DNA of 7,559 bases from Enterobacteriaceae bacterium UBA3516. Its GTDB lineage: Bacteria > Pseudomonadota > Gammaproteobacteria > Enterobacterales > Enterobacteriaceae. The stretch is taken from assembly GCA_002377245.1 (NCBI GenBank), contig DFPL01000288.1:1-7559 (forward strand), written 5' to 3'. Under the pieces are notes generated by a model that was given only the letters and a program-made list of their open reading frames with translations, was not told the DNA's origin and did no database searches. Each line of letters starts with the position of its first letter. Position 1 is the stretch's first letter. This document shows, piece after piece, positions 1 to 6,298 of the stretch. A program made the position numbers and the translations under genes.

Positions 1-37
1 GTGGGCCAACAGGCACGTGCAATAAAGGAAAACGATT
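1..37 (+). other. Spacer upstream of hisD (hisG side)
   Basis: This short stretch lies between the left window edge and the hisD ATG. None of its three forward frames reads as the HisG C-terminus I know from E. coli, which ends in IEKMME. One frame closes with TAA at 23-25 after WANRHVQ, which does not resemble HisG. It is most simply read as intercistronic spacer, with hisG ending just left of the window. It carries the hisD ribosome binding site near its right end. Confidence 0.6.
24..29 (+). promoter_or_regulatory. Ribosome binding site of hisD
   Basis: AAAGGA lies 8 nt upstream of the ATG at 38. It supports that ATG as the hisD start, which also gives the same N-terminus (MSFNT) and the same 434-residue length as E. 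coli HisD. Confidence 0.75.
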
Positions 38-1342
38 ATGAGCTTCAATACCCTCATCTACTGGAACAGCTGCAGCGCAGAGCAGCAACGAGAACTGCTG
101 ATGCGCCCGGCGATTTCAGCCTCCGAAAGCATTACCCGCACGGTGGTTGAGATCCTGAATAACGTCCGTGCCAACGGTGACGATGCCCTGCGCGAATACA
201 GCGCGAAATTCGATAACACCGAGGTCACTGCCCTGAAAGTGACAGAGCAAGAAATTGCCGATGCCAGTGCACGCCTCGGCGATGACATCAAACAGGCCAT
301 GGCTGTGGCCGTGAAGAATATCGATACCTTTCACGTCGCGCAAAAATTGCAGACGGTTGATGTCGAAACGCTGCCAGGCGTTCGCTGCCAGCAGGTCACC
401 CGCCCTATCGCTTCCGTGGGTCTTTATATCCCGGGCGGATCGGCGCCGCTGTTTTCCACTGTGCTGATGCTGGCAACGCCGGCGCGCATCGCGGGCTGTA
501 AAAAAGTCGTGCTTTGCTCTCCGCCACCGATTGCCGATGAGATTTTGTATGCCGCCCAACTTTGCGGGGTACAGGAGGTGTTTAAAGTCGGGGGCGCGCA
601 AGCGATTGCGGCTCTGGCCTTTGGCACCGAATCCGTGCCGAAAGTCGATAAAATCTTTGGCCCAGGCAATGCCTTTGTGACCGAAGCCAAACGCCAGGTG
701 AGTCAGCGCCTGGACGGTGCCGCCATTGATATGCCTGCCGGCCCCTCTGAAGTGTTGGTGATTGCCGACAGCGGTGCCACCCCGGATTTCGTCGCCTCCG
801 ACCTGCTTTCTCAGGCCGAACACGGCCCGGACTCTCAGGTCATTCTGTTGACTCCGGATGCGGACATGGCAAGCGCCGTCGCCGAGGCCGTCGAACGCCA
901 ACTGGCTGACCTGCCTCGCGCTGAAACCGCGCGTAAAGCCCTCTCCGCCAGCCGCCTGATAGTGGCAAAAGATCTGGCGCAGTGCGTGGAGATTTCCAAC
1001 CAGTACGGCCCGGAACACCTGATCATTCAGACCCGCAGTGCACGCGACCTGGTAGATGATATCACCAGCGCCGGTTCGGTCTTTTTGGGCGACTGGTCAC
1101 CGGAATCTGCTGGCGATTACGCCTCCGGCACCAACCATGTGCTGCCGACCTACGGTTATACCGCGACCTGCTCCAGCCTTGGGCTGGCCGATTTCCAGAA
1201 ACGCATGACCGTACAGGAACTGTCTCGCGAAGGATTTGCTTCCCTCGCCTCTACCATTGAAACGCTGGCAGCGGCTGAACTGCTGACCGCCCACAAAAAC
1301 GCCGTCACCCTGCGTGTAAACGCCCTTAAGGAGCAAGCATGA
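38..1342 (+). CDS. hisD: Histidinol dehydrogenase HisD
   Basis: HisD catalyses the last two steps of histidine synthesis, the NAD-dependent four-electron oxidation of L-histidinol through histidinaldehyde to L-histidine. It is a cytoplasmic zinc-dependent homodimer. The 434-residue product equals E. coli HisD in length and matches it closely throughout. All residues known to matter in the E. coli enzyme are at the same numbers: zinc ligands Gln259, His262, Asp360 and His419, and the catalytic pair Glu326-His327 in the segment YGPEHLI. The family signature around 205-240 (KIFGPGNAFVTEAK, then AIDMPAGPSEVLVIAD) is intact. The ATG start is backed by an AAAGGA site. The stop overlaps the hisC start as ATGA, consistent with translational coupling. 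Its position first in the window, before hisC, is the standard enteric order, with hisG expected just upstream. Function assignment is essentially certain. Confidence 0.98.
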   Translation: MSFNTLIYWNSCSAEQQRELLMRPAISASESITRTVVEILNNVRANGDDALREYSAKFDNTEVTALKVTEQEIADASARLGDDIKQAMAVAVKNIDTFHVAQKLQTVDVETLPGVRCQQVTRPIASVGLYIPGGSAPLFSTVLMLATPARIAGCKKVVLCSPPPIADEILYAAQLCGVQEVFKVGGAQAIAALAFGTESVPKVDKIFGPGNAFVTEAKRQVSQRLDGAAIDMPAGPSEVLVIADSGATPDFVASDLLSQAEHGPDSQVILLTPDADMASAVAEAVERQLADLPRAETARKALSASRLIVAKDLAQCVEISNQYGPEHLIIQTRSARDLVDDITSAGSVFLGDWSPESAGDYASGTNHVLPTYGYTATCSSLGLADFQKRMTVQELSREGFASLASTIETLAAAELLTAHKNAVTLRVNALKEQA

Positions 1343-2400
1343 GTATTGAGGAACTGGCTCGCGCCAACGTTCGTGCCCTGACCCCGTACATGTCAGCTCG
1401 CCGCCTGGGCGGTAAAGGGGATGTCTGGCTGAACGCTAATGAATTCCCGACGGCGGTGAATTTCGACCTCTCCCAGCAGACGTTAAACCGCTACCCGGAG
1501 GGTCAGCCTAAGGCGGTGATCGAGAATTATGCGCAGTATGCAGGGCTGACGCCGGAGCAAGTGCTGGTCTGCCGTGGTGCAGATGAAGGTATCGAACTGT
1601 TGATTCGTGCATTTTGCGAACCGGGTAAAGATGCGATTCTGTTCTGCCCCCCAACCTATGGCATGTACAGCGTCAGCGCTGAAACCTTTGGCGTCGAGTA
1701 CCGCACGGCGCTGACACGCGATGACTGGCAGCTCGATCTGGAGAGTATCTCCAGCCAGCTTGATAACGTGAAACTGGTTTACATTTGCAGCCCCAATAAC
1801 CCGACCGGGCAGATTATTAATCCGCAGGATATTCGTGATGTGCTGGAGATGACCCGCGGCAAAGCGCTGGTGATAGCCGATGAAGCCTATATCGAGTTCT
1901 GCCCGCAAGCCACGCTGACCGGTTGGCTTAGCGAGTACCCGCACCTCGTGATTCTGCGCACGCTGTCCAAAGCATTTGCCCTGGCTGGCCTGCGCTGTGG
2001 CTTCACCCTGGCCAATGCCGATGTGATTGCCATGCTGATGAAAGTGATTGCCCCTTACCCGCTCTCCACACCGGTCGCCGACATTGCCGCCCAGGCGTTG
2101 AGCCCTGAAGGGCTGGTGGCCATGCGCCAGCGCGTCGCACAAATCGTTGAAGAACGTGAATTTCTGGTCAGCGCTCTGCGTGATATCCCTTGTGTAGAGG
2201 CGGTATTCAACTCCGACACCAACTATATTCTGGTCCGCTTTGTTGCTTCCAGCGCAGTCTTTAAATCTCTCTGGGATCAGGGCATTATCCTGCGTGACCA
2301 AAACAAACAACCCACCTTGAGTGGCTGCCTGCGTATTACCATTGGCACCCGCGAAGAGAGCCAGCGCGTCATTGACGCTTTACGTGCGGAGTCCGTATGA
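1339..2400 (+). CDS. hisC: Histidinol-phosphate aminotransferase HisC
   Basis: HisC is a PLP-dependent class I/II (fold type I) aminotransferase that converts imidazole acetol phosphate and glutamate to histidinol phosphate and 2-oxoglutarate. The 353-residue protein is three residues shorter than E. coli HisC, the difference being at the very N-terminus (MSIEELARANV). Visible motifs are the substrate-side LNANEFP (31-37), SPNNPTG (151-157), the PLP-contacting DEAY (181-184), and the PLP Schiff-base lysine Lys211 in TLSKAFALAGLR. The C-terminal LRITIGTR segment carries the arginine expected to bind the substrate carboxylate or phosphate. The start ATG overlaps the hisD stop (ATGA), with AAGGAG at 1328-1333, 5 nt upstream. 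The 3' end overlaps hisB in the same way. In E. coli and Salmonella a weak internal promoter (hisp2) is known near the end of hisC. I could not identify a convincing counterpart here by eye. Confidence 0.98.
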   Translation: MSIEELARANVRALTPYMSARRLGGKGDVWLNANEFPTAVNFDLSQQTLNRYPEGQPKAVIENYAQYAGLTPEQVLVCRGADEGIELLIRAFCEPGKDAILFCPPTYGMYSVSAETFGVEYRTALTRDDWQLDLESISSQLDNVKLVYICSPNNPTGQIINPQDIRDVLEMTRGKALVIADEAYIEFCPQATLTGWLSEYPHLVILRTLSKAFALAGLRCGFTLANADVIAMLMKVIAPYPLSTPVADIAAQALSPEGLVAMRQRVAQIVEEREFLVSALRDIPCVEAVFNSDTNYILVRFVASSAVFKSLWDQGIILRDQNKQPTLSGCLRITIGTREESQRVIDALRAESV

Positions 2401-3464
2401 GCCAGAAGTACCTTTTTATTGACCGTGATGGAACCCTGATTTCTGAGCCACCGAGCGATTACCAGGTCGATCGTTTCGACAAACTGGCGTTTGAACCCGA
2501 CGCCATTACCGCACTGCTCAACTTGCAAAAAGCCGGTTTCAAGCTGGTGATGATAACTAATCAGGACGGCCTGGGCACCAGCAGTTTCCCGCAGGCAGAG
2601 TTTGACGGCCCCCACAACCTGATGATGCAGATTTTCACCTCTCAGGGCGTGGTTTTTGAAGAGGTACTGATTTGCCCGCACCTCCCCGCCGACAACTGCG
2701 ATTGCCGCAAACCTAAAGTGCAACTGGTCGAACGCTGGCTGGTTGAGCAGACGCTGGACAAAGAGAACAGCTATGTGATTGGTGACCGACAGACTGATAT
2801 TGAGCTCGCCGAGAACATGGGTATCACCGGTCTGCGTTATCACCGCGAAACCCTCAACTGGGCGACGATTACCGAGCAACTCACCAAACGCGATCGCTAT
2901 GCCCAGGTCCTGCGCAACACCAAAGAGACGCAGATTGACGTGCAGGTATGGCTCGACAGAGAAGGCGGTAGCAAAATCAAAACCGGCGTCGGTTTCTTTG
3001 ATCATATGCTGGATCAGATTGCTACTCACGGCGGTTTCCGTATGGCCATCACGGTGAACGGCGATCTGTACATCGACGATCATCACACCGTTGAAGATAC
3101 CGGTCTGGCGCTGGGTGAAGCGCTGAAAAAAGCGTTGGGTGACAAGCGCGGCATCAACCGTTTCGGTTTTGTTCTGCCGATGGATGAGTGCCTGGCACGC
3201 TGCGCGTTGGATATCTCCGGTCGCCCGCATCTGGAGTATAAAGCCGAATTCTCCTATCAGCGGGTGGGCGATTTGAGCACCGAGATGGTTGAGCACTTCT
3301 TCAGTTCCCTCTCCTATACCATGGGCGCGACGCTGCACCTGAAAACCAAAGGCAAAAACGATCACCACCGCGTGGAGAGCCTGTTTAAAGCCTTCGGCCG
3401 CACGCTGCGCCAGGCGATCCGCGTGGAAGGCGACACCCTTCCCTCGTCAAAAGGAGTGCTGTGA
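2397..3464 (+). CDS. hisB: Bifunctional histidinol-phosphatase / imidazoleglycerol-phosphate dehydratase HisB
   Basis: HisB is the enteric fusion of two enzymes. The N-terminal HAD-family phosphatase (about 1-165) converts histidinol phosphate to histidinol. The C-terminal dehydratase (about 168-355) converts imidazole glycerol phosphate to imidazole acetol phosphate. The HAD nucleophile motif DRDGT has Asp9 and Asp11, and the distal acidic motif is GDRQTD, with Asp130. A zinc cluster typical of HisB-N is seen as Cys93, His95, Cys101 and Cys103. The dehydratase signatures are FFDHMLDQIATHGG (200-213), DDHHTVEDTG (227-236) and KNDHHRVESLFKAFG (320-334), supplying the histidine and acidic residues that bind the metal pair. 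The length of 355 residues equals E. coli HisB, so both domains are complete. The start overlaps the hisC stop (ATGA), with GGAG at 2388-2391. The last base of its stop is the first base of the hisH ATG. The two activities flank the HisC step in the pathway. Confidence 0.98.
   Translation: MSQKYLFIDRDGTLISEPPSDYQVDRFDKLAFEPDAITALLNLQKAGFKLVMITNQDGLGTSSFPQAEFDGPHNLMMQIFTSQGVVFEEVLICPHLPADNCDCRKPKVQLVERWLVEQTLDKENSYVIGDRQTDIELAENMGITGLRYHRETLNWATITEQLTKRDRYAQVLRNTKETQIDVQVWLDREGGSKIKTGVGFFDHMLDQIATHGGFRMAITVNGDLYIDDHHTVEDTGLALGEALKKALGDKRGINRFGFVLPMDECLARCALDISGRPHLEYKAEFSYQRVGDLSTEMVEHFFSSLSYTMGATLHLKTKGKNDHHRVESLFKAFGRTLRQAIRVEGDTLPSSKGVL
3451..3456 (+). promoter_or_regulatory. Ribosome binding site that fixes the hisH start
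   Basis: AAGGAG near the end of hisB lies 7 nt before the ATG at 3464 but only 4 nt before an in-frame GTG at 3461. The spacing, together with the N-terminus MNVVILDTG and 196-residue length known for E. coli HisH, favours the ATG. Confidence 0.8.
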
Positions 3465-4054
3465 TGAACGTGGTCATCCTGGATACCGGTTGCGCTAACC
3501 TGAACTCGGTAAAATCCGCCGTGTCTCGTCACGGCTATGAGCCACTGGTCAGTCGCGATCCCGATGTGGTGCTGCGTGCCGACAAACTGTTCCTGCCGGG
3601 CGTGGGCACGGCGCAGGCGGCTATGGATCAACTGCGCGAGCGCGAACTCATCGAGCTGGTAAAAGCCTGTACCCAGCCGGTGCTGGGCATCTGCCTGGGT
3701 ATGCAATTGCTGGGGCGTTTTAGCGAAGAGAATCACGGCGTCGATCTGCTGAATATCATTGAGGAAGACGTGCCGAAGATGGTTGACGTCGGCCTGCCGC
3801 TGCCGCACATGGGCTGGAACCGCGTCTACCCGAAAGCCGGTAATCGTCTGTTTCAGGGTATTGAAGATGGTGAGTATTTCTACTTCGTGCACAGCTATGC
3901 CATGCCGGTTAATCCGCACACCATCGCACAGTGCCATTACGGCGCCCCCTTTACCGCCGCCGTGCAAAAAGACAACTTCTACGGCGTGCAATTCCACCCG
4001 GAACGCTCAGGCCGTGCTGGCGCACTGCTGCTGAAAAACTTCCTGGAGATGTGA
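3464..4054 (+). CDS. hisH: Imidazole glycerol phosphate synthase glutaminase subunit HisH
   Basis: HisH is the class I glutamine amidotransferase subunit of IGP synthase. It hydrolyses glutamine and passes ammonia through the barrel of HisF, which closes the imidazole ring. The catalytic triad is Cys77 (in VLGICLGMQLL), His178 and Glu180 (in GVQFHPE), at the same numbers as E. coli HisH. The oxyanion-loop region PGVG (45-48) and the HMGWN segment (115-119) are also present. Read from the ATG at 3464 the protein has 196 residues, the usual enteric length. An in-frame GTG one codon earlier at 3461 is possible but poorly spaced from the Shine-Dalgarno. The gene overlaps the hisB stop by one base (TGATG) and the hisA start by one base (TGATG), which suggests coupled translation and fits a need for balanced amounts of HisH and HisF. 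Confidence 0.98.
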   Translation: MNVVILDTGCANLNSVKSAVSRHGYEPLVSRDPDVVLRADKLFLPGVGTAQAAMDQLRERELIELVKACTQPVLGICLGMQLLGRFSEENHGVDLLNIIEEDVPKMVDVGLPLPHMGWNRVYPKAGNRLFQGIEDGEYFYFVHSYAMPVNPHTIAQCHYGAPFTAAVQKDNFYGVQFHPERSGRAGALLLKNFLEM

Positions 4055-4791
4055 TGATTATTCCTGCTTTAGATTTGATTGACGGTACGGTAGTCCGTTT
4101 GCACCAGGGCGATTACGGGCAGCAACGCGATTACGGTACCGATCCGCTACCGCGTTTGCAGGATTACGCAGCGCAGGGCGCCCAGGTACTGCATCTGGTG
4201 GATTTAACGGGCGCAAAAGATCCGGCGCGTCGCCAGATCCCTTTGTTAAAAACTCTGGTTGCGGGCGTGAACGTGCCGGTGCAGGTGGGTGGCGGTGTAC
4301 GCACCGAAGAGGACGTGGCGGCTCTGCTCGAGGCCGGTGTGGCACGGGTGGTGGTTGGCTCAACGGCGGTAAAATCGCCCGACGTCGTCAAAGGCTGGTT
4401 TGAACGTTTTAGTGCCGAGGCGCTGGTACTGGCGCTCGACGTACGCATTGATGCAGAGGGCAAAAAACAGGTTGCGGTCAGCGGCTGGCAAGAAGATTCC
4501 GGCGTTTCGCTGGAAGCGCTGGTTGAAACCTATCTGCCGGTGGGCCTGAAGCATGTACTCTGCACGGACATTTCCCGCGACGGTACGCTGGCCGGTTCCA
4601 ACGTGTCGCTGTATGAAGAAGTGTGCGCGCGCTATCCGCACGTGGCCTTTCAGTCCTCGGGCGGAATTGGCGATATTAATGACGTAGCTGCGCTGCGGGG
4701 AACAGGCGTACAGGGTGTGATCGTCGGTCGCGCGCTGCTGGAAGGTAAATTCACTGTAACGGAGGCCATCCAATGCTGGCAAAACGGATAA
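4054..4791 (+). CDS. hisA: ProFAR isomerase HisA
   Basis: HisA is phosphoribosylformimino-5-aminoimidazole carboxamide ribotide isomerase. It is a TIM-barrel enzyme carrying out an Amadori rearrangement of ProFAR to PRFAR, the substrate of HisH-HisF. The 245-residue protein from ATG 4054 (MIIPALDLIDG) matches E. coli HisA in length and almost throughout. The two catalytic aspartates are Asp7 at the end of the first strand and Asp176 in the second half (CTDISRDGTLAG). The phosphate-binding half-barrel motifs are VGGGVRTEED (78-87) and SSGGIGD (201-207). The open frame extends far upstream through hisH, but the upstream residues (arginine-rich MPLRRPLYRR) are out-of-frame readthrough of hisH. 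GGAG at 4045-4048, 5 nt away, supports ATG 4054. The last 19 bases overlap the beginning of hisF. HisA and HisF are a known ancient duplication pair. Confidence 0.98.
   Translation: MIIPALDLIDGTVVRLHQGDYGQQRDYGTDPLPRLQDYAAQGAQVLHLVDLTGAKDPARRQIPLLKTLVAGVNVPVQVGGGVRTEEDVAALLEAGVARVVVGSTAVKSPDVVKGWFERFSAEALVLALDVRIDAEGKKQVAVSGWQEDSGVSLEALVETYLPVGLKHVLCTDISRDGTLAGSNVSLYEEVCARYPHVAFQSSGGIGDINDVAALRGTGVQGVIVGRALLEGKFTVTEAIQCWQNG
4761..4765 (+). promoter_or_regulatory. Ribosome binding site of hisF inside hisA
   Basis: GGAGG sits in the last codons of hisA, 7 nt before the hisF ATG at 4773. It is among the best Shine-Dalgarno matches in the operon. It decides the hisF start and shows that the 19-nt hisA/hisF overlap is real. 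Confidence 0.8.
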
Positions 4792-5549
4792 TTCCTTGTC
4801 TTGATGTACGTGATGGTCAGGTCGTAAAAGGCGTGCAGTTCCGCAATCATGAAATTATTGGTGACATCGTCCCGCTGGCAAAACGTTATGCCGAAGAGGG
4901 TGCAGACGAGCTGGTGTTTTACGATATCACCGCCTCCAGCGATGGCCGAGTGGTCGATAAAAGCTGGGTGTCACGCGTAGCAGAAGTGATCGATATTCCC
5001 TTCTGTGTCGCAGGGGGTATTAAAACCGCTGAGGATGCGGCCAAAATTCTCTCCTTTGGCGCGGATAAAATCTCCATAAACTCGCCGGCACTGGCCGACC
5101 CGGAACTGATCACCCGCCTCGCGGATCGGTTCGGCGTTCAGTGCATCGTTGTGGGTATTGATACCTGGTTTGACGAGGCTACCGGCAAATATCATGTCAA
5201 TCAGTATACCGGTGACGAAAGCCGTACCCGGGTGACCCAGTGGGAAACTCTGGATTGGGTGCAGGAAGTACAGAAGCGCGGCGCGGGCGAGATCGTCCTG
5301 AATATGATGAACCAGGACGGCGTACGCAACGTCTACGATCTTGAACAGCTGAAGAAAGTACGCGAGGTCTGCCATGTACCGTTGATCGCCTCCGGCGGCG
5401 CTGGCACCACTGAACATTTCCTTGAAGCGTTCCGGGATGCAGACGTGGATGGCGCACTGGCCGCCTCCGTGTTCCATAAACAAATTATTAATATCGGCGA
5501 ATTAAAAATCTACCTGGCAAGTCAGGGTGTGGAGATAAGGGTATGTTAA
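4773..5549 (+). CDS. hisF: Imidazole glycerol phosphate synthase cyclase subunit HisF
   Basis: HisF is the TIM-barrel cyclase of IGP synthase. It uses ammonia delivered by HisH to convert PRFAR to imidazole glycerol phosphate and AICAR, the latter returning to purine synthesis. The 258-residue length equals E. coli HisF. The two catalytic aspartates are Asp11 (IIPCLDVRDG) and Asp130 (VVGIDTW). The phosphate-binding loops are VAGGIKTAED (79-88) and IASGGAGT (205-212). Asp182 in NQDGVRN is equivalent to the conserved loop-6 aspartate. An oddity is Val187 (codon GTC at 5331-5333) in RNVYDL. E. coli and most HisF proteins I know have Gly there, in the GYD motif. The gene overlaps hisA by 19 nt and hisI by 7 nt. 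The product is expected to be functional, but the Val187 change should be checked. Confidence 0.97.
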   Translation: MLAKRIIPCLDVRDGQVVKGVQFRNHEIIGDIVPLAKRYAEEGADELVFYDITASSDGRVVDKSWVSRVAEVIDIPFCVAGGIKTAEDAAKILSFGADKISINSPALADPELITRLADRFGVQCIVVGIDTWFDEATGKYHVNQYTGDESRTRVTQWETLDWVQEVQKRGAGEIVLNMMNQDGVRNVYDLEQLKKVREVCHVPLIASGGAGTTEHFLEAFRDADVDGALAASVFHKQIINIGELKIYLASQGVEIRVC

Positions 5550-6154
5550 CTGAGCTTCAACTCAGCCAACTGGACTGGGAAAAGACCGACGGGCTGCTGC
5601 CTGCCGTGGTGCAGCACGCAGTGTCTGGCGAAGTGTTGATGCTGGGCTATATGGATAAAGCCGCTCTGGCGAAAACGCAGGAAACTGGCAAGGTGACCTT
5701 CTTTTCGCGTACCAAAGGTCGTCTGTGGACCAAGGGCGAAAGCTCTGGTCATTTTCTGAATGTCGTTCGTATCGCCCCGGATTGCGACAATGACACCTTA
5801 TTGGTATTGGCAAACCCTATCGGGCCTACCTGCCACACCGGCACCTCAAGCTGCTTTGGTGACACCAACCATCAGTGGCTTTTCCTTTATCAGCTTGAGC
5901 AGTTACTGGCTGAGCGTAAAACCGCCGATCCGGAAAGCTCCTACACCGCGAAGCTGTACGCCAGTGGCACCAAGCGTATTGCGCAAAAGGTCGGTGAAGA
6001 AGGCGTAGAAACCACGCTCGCCGCGACGGTGAATGACCGTTTTGAACTGACCAATGAAGCCTCTGATTTGGTCTACCATCTGCTGGTGCTGTTGCAGGAT
6101 CAGGATCTTGACCTGACTGCGGTGATTGAAAACCTGCGTAACCGCCACAAATAA
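5543..6154 (+). CDS. hisI: Bifunctional PR-AMP cyclohydrolase / PR-ATP pyrophosphohydrolase HisIE
   Basis: HisIE performs steps two and three of the pathway. The C-terminal HisE-type domain hydrolyses phosphoribosyl-ATP to phosphoribosyl-AMP plus pyrophosphate, and the N-terminal HisI-type domain opens the adenine ring of PR-AMP to give ProFAR. In the cyclohydrolase domain (about 1-115), the metal-binding run DCDND holds Asp80, Asp82, Asp84 and Cys81. Zinc cysteines Cys97 and Cys104 lie in CHTGTSSCF, giving the 16- and 7-residue spacings typical of the family. In the pyrophosphohydrolase domain (about 118-203), the acidic MazG-like motifs are KVGEEGVET (149-157, with Glu152, Glu153, Glu156) and NEASDLVYHLL (171-181, with Glu172, Asp175). 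The length is 203 residues, as in E. coli. The ATG overlaps the hisF end by 7 nt, with GGAG at 5531-5534. It is the last gene of the operon. A hairpin begins 8 nt after its stop. Confidence 0.98.
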   Translation: MLTELQLSQLDWEKTDGLLPAVVQHAVSGEVLMLGYMDKAALAKTQETGKVTFFSRTKGRLWTKGESSGHFLNVVRIAPDCDNDTLLVLANPIGPTCHTGTSSCFGDTNHQWLFLYQLEQLLAERKTADPESSYTAKLYASGTKRIAQKVGEEGVETTLAATVNDRFELTNEASDLVYHLLVLLQDQDLDLTAVIENLRNRHK

Positions 6155-6161
6155 ATCCTGC

Positions 6162-6180
6162 GGGGAGCCTCGCGCTCCCC
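6162..6180 (+). terminator. Putative his operon terminator hairpin
   Basis: A perfect 7-bp inverted repeat, GGGGAGC (6162-6168) and GCTCCCC (6174-6180), encloses a 5-nt loop just after the hisI stop. The following bases, CTTCCCTTC, are pyrimidine-rich but lack a proper T run. Intrinsic termination may therefore be leaky. The hairpin could also protect the his mRNA 3' end. Confidence 0.6.
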
Positions 6181-6201
6181 CTTCCCTTCACCAATAAACA
6201 G

Positions 6202-6230
6202 TTATCTTTCTTCGCCTCAGCAGGTATGAT
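6202..6230 (+). promoter_or_regulatory. Candidate sigma70 promoter for uge
   Basis: The hexamer TATGAT at 6225-6230 matches the -10 consensus at five of six positions. TTATCT at 6202-6207, 17 bp upstream, matches the -35 consensus at only three of six. If used, transcription would begin near 6237 and leave a leader of about 60 nt before uge. The region is visibly more AT-rich than the flanking genes. Found by eye only. Confidence 0.4.
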
Positions 6231-6288
6231 CGCGCCACTGGTTCAGCGTTTGCGGTAATACGCTGCATGTTTAGTACTCTCTAATATT

Positions 6289-6292
6289 GAGG
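6289..6292 (+). promoter_or_regulatory. Ribosome binding site that fixes the uge start
   Basis: GAGG lies 6 nt before the ATG at 6299. An in-frame TTG at 6287 would place the start codon over this site and add four residues (MRLK) absent from known homologues, so the ATG is preferred. Confidence 0.7.
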
Positions 6293-6298
6293 TTGAAG

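Noticed and set aside
1..165. Open frame starting with GTG at position 1 and running into hisD in another frame.
   Set aside because: It encodes no recognisable protein, ends within hisD, and overlaps a certain gene.
2150..2396. Counterpart of the known internal promoter hisp2 in distal hisC, for example TTGTTG with a TAAATC-like hexamer near 2240-2270.
   Set aside because: Both hexamers match consensus at only about three of six positions, so it cannot be distinguished from chance by eye.
116..3368. Long minus-strand open frames opposite hisD, hisC and hisB (up to about 360 codons).
   Set aside because: They lie fully antisense to well-conserved genes, show no recognisable motifs, have no good ribosome sites, and have the composition expected from the complement of codon-biased GC-rich genes.
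3931..4053. Upstream extension of hisA giving a 286-residue protein.
   Set aside because: The added residues are arginine-rich readthrough of hisH in another frame. Homologue length and the Shine-Dalgarno place the start at 4054.
6287..6298. TTG start for uge, adding four residues.
   Set aside because: The TTG overlaps the GAGG ribosome site, and the ATG at 6299 gives the 334-residue length and N-terminus (MKFLVTGAAG) expected for the family.
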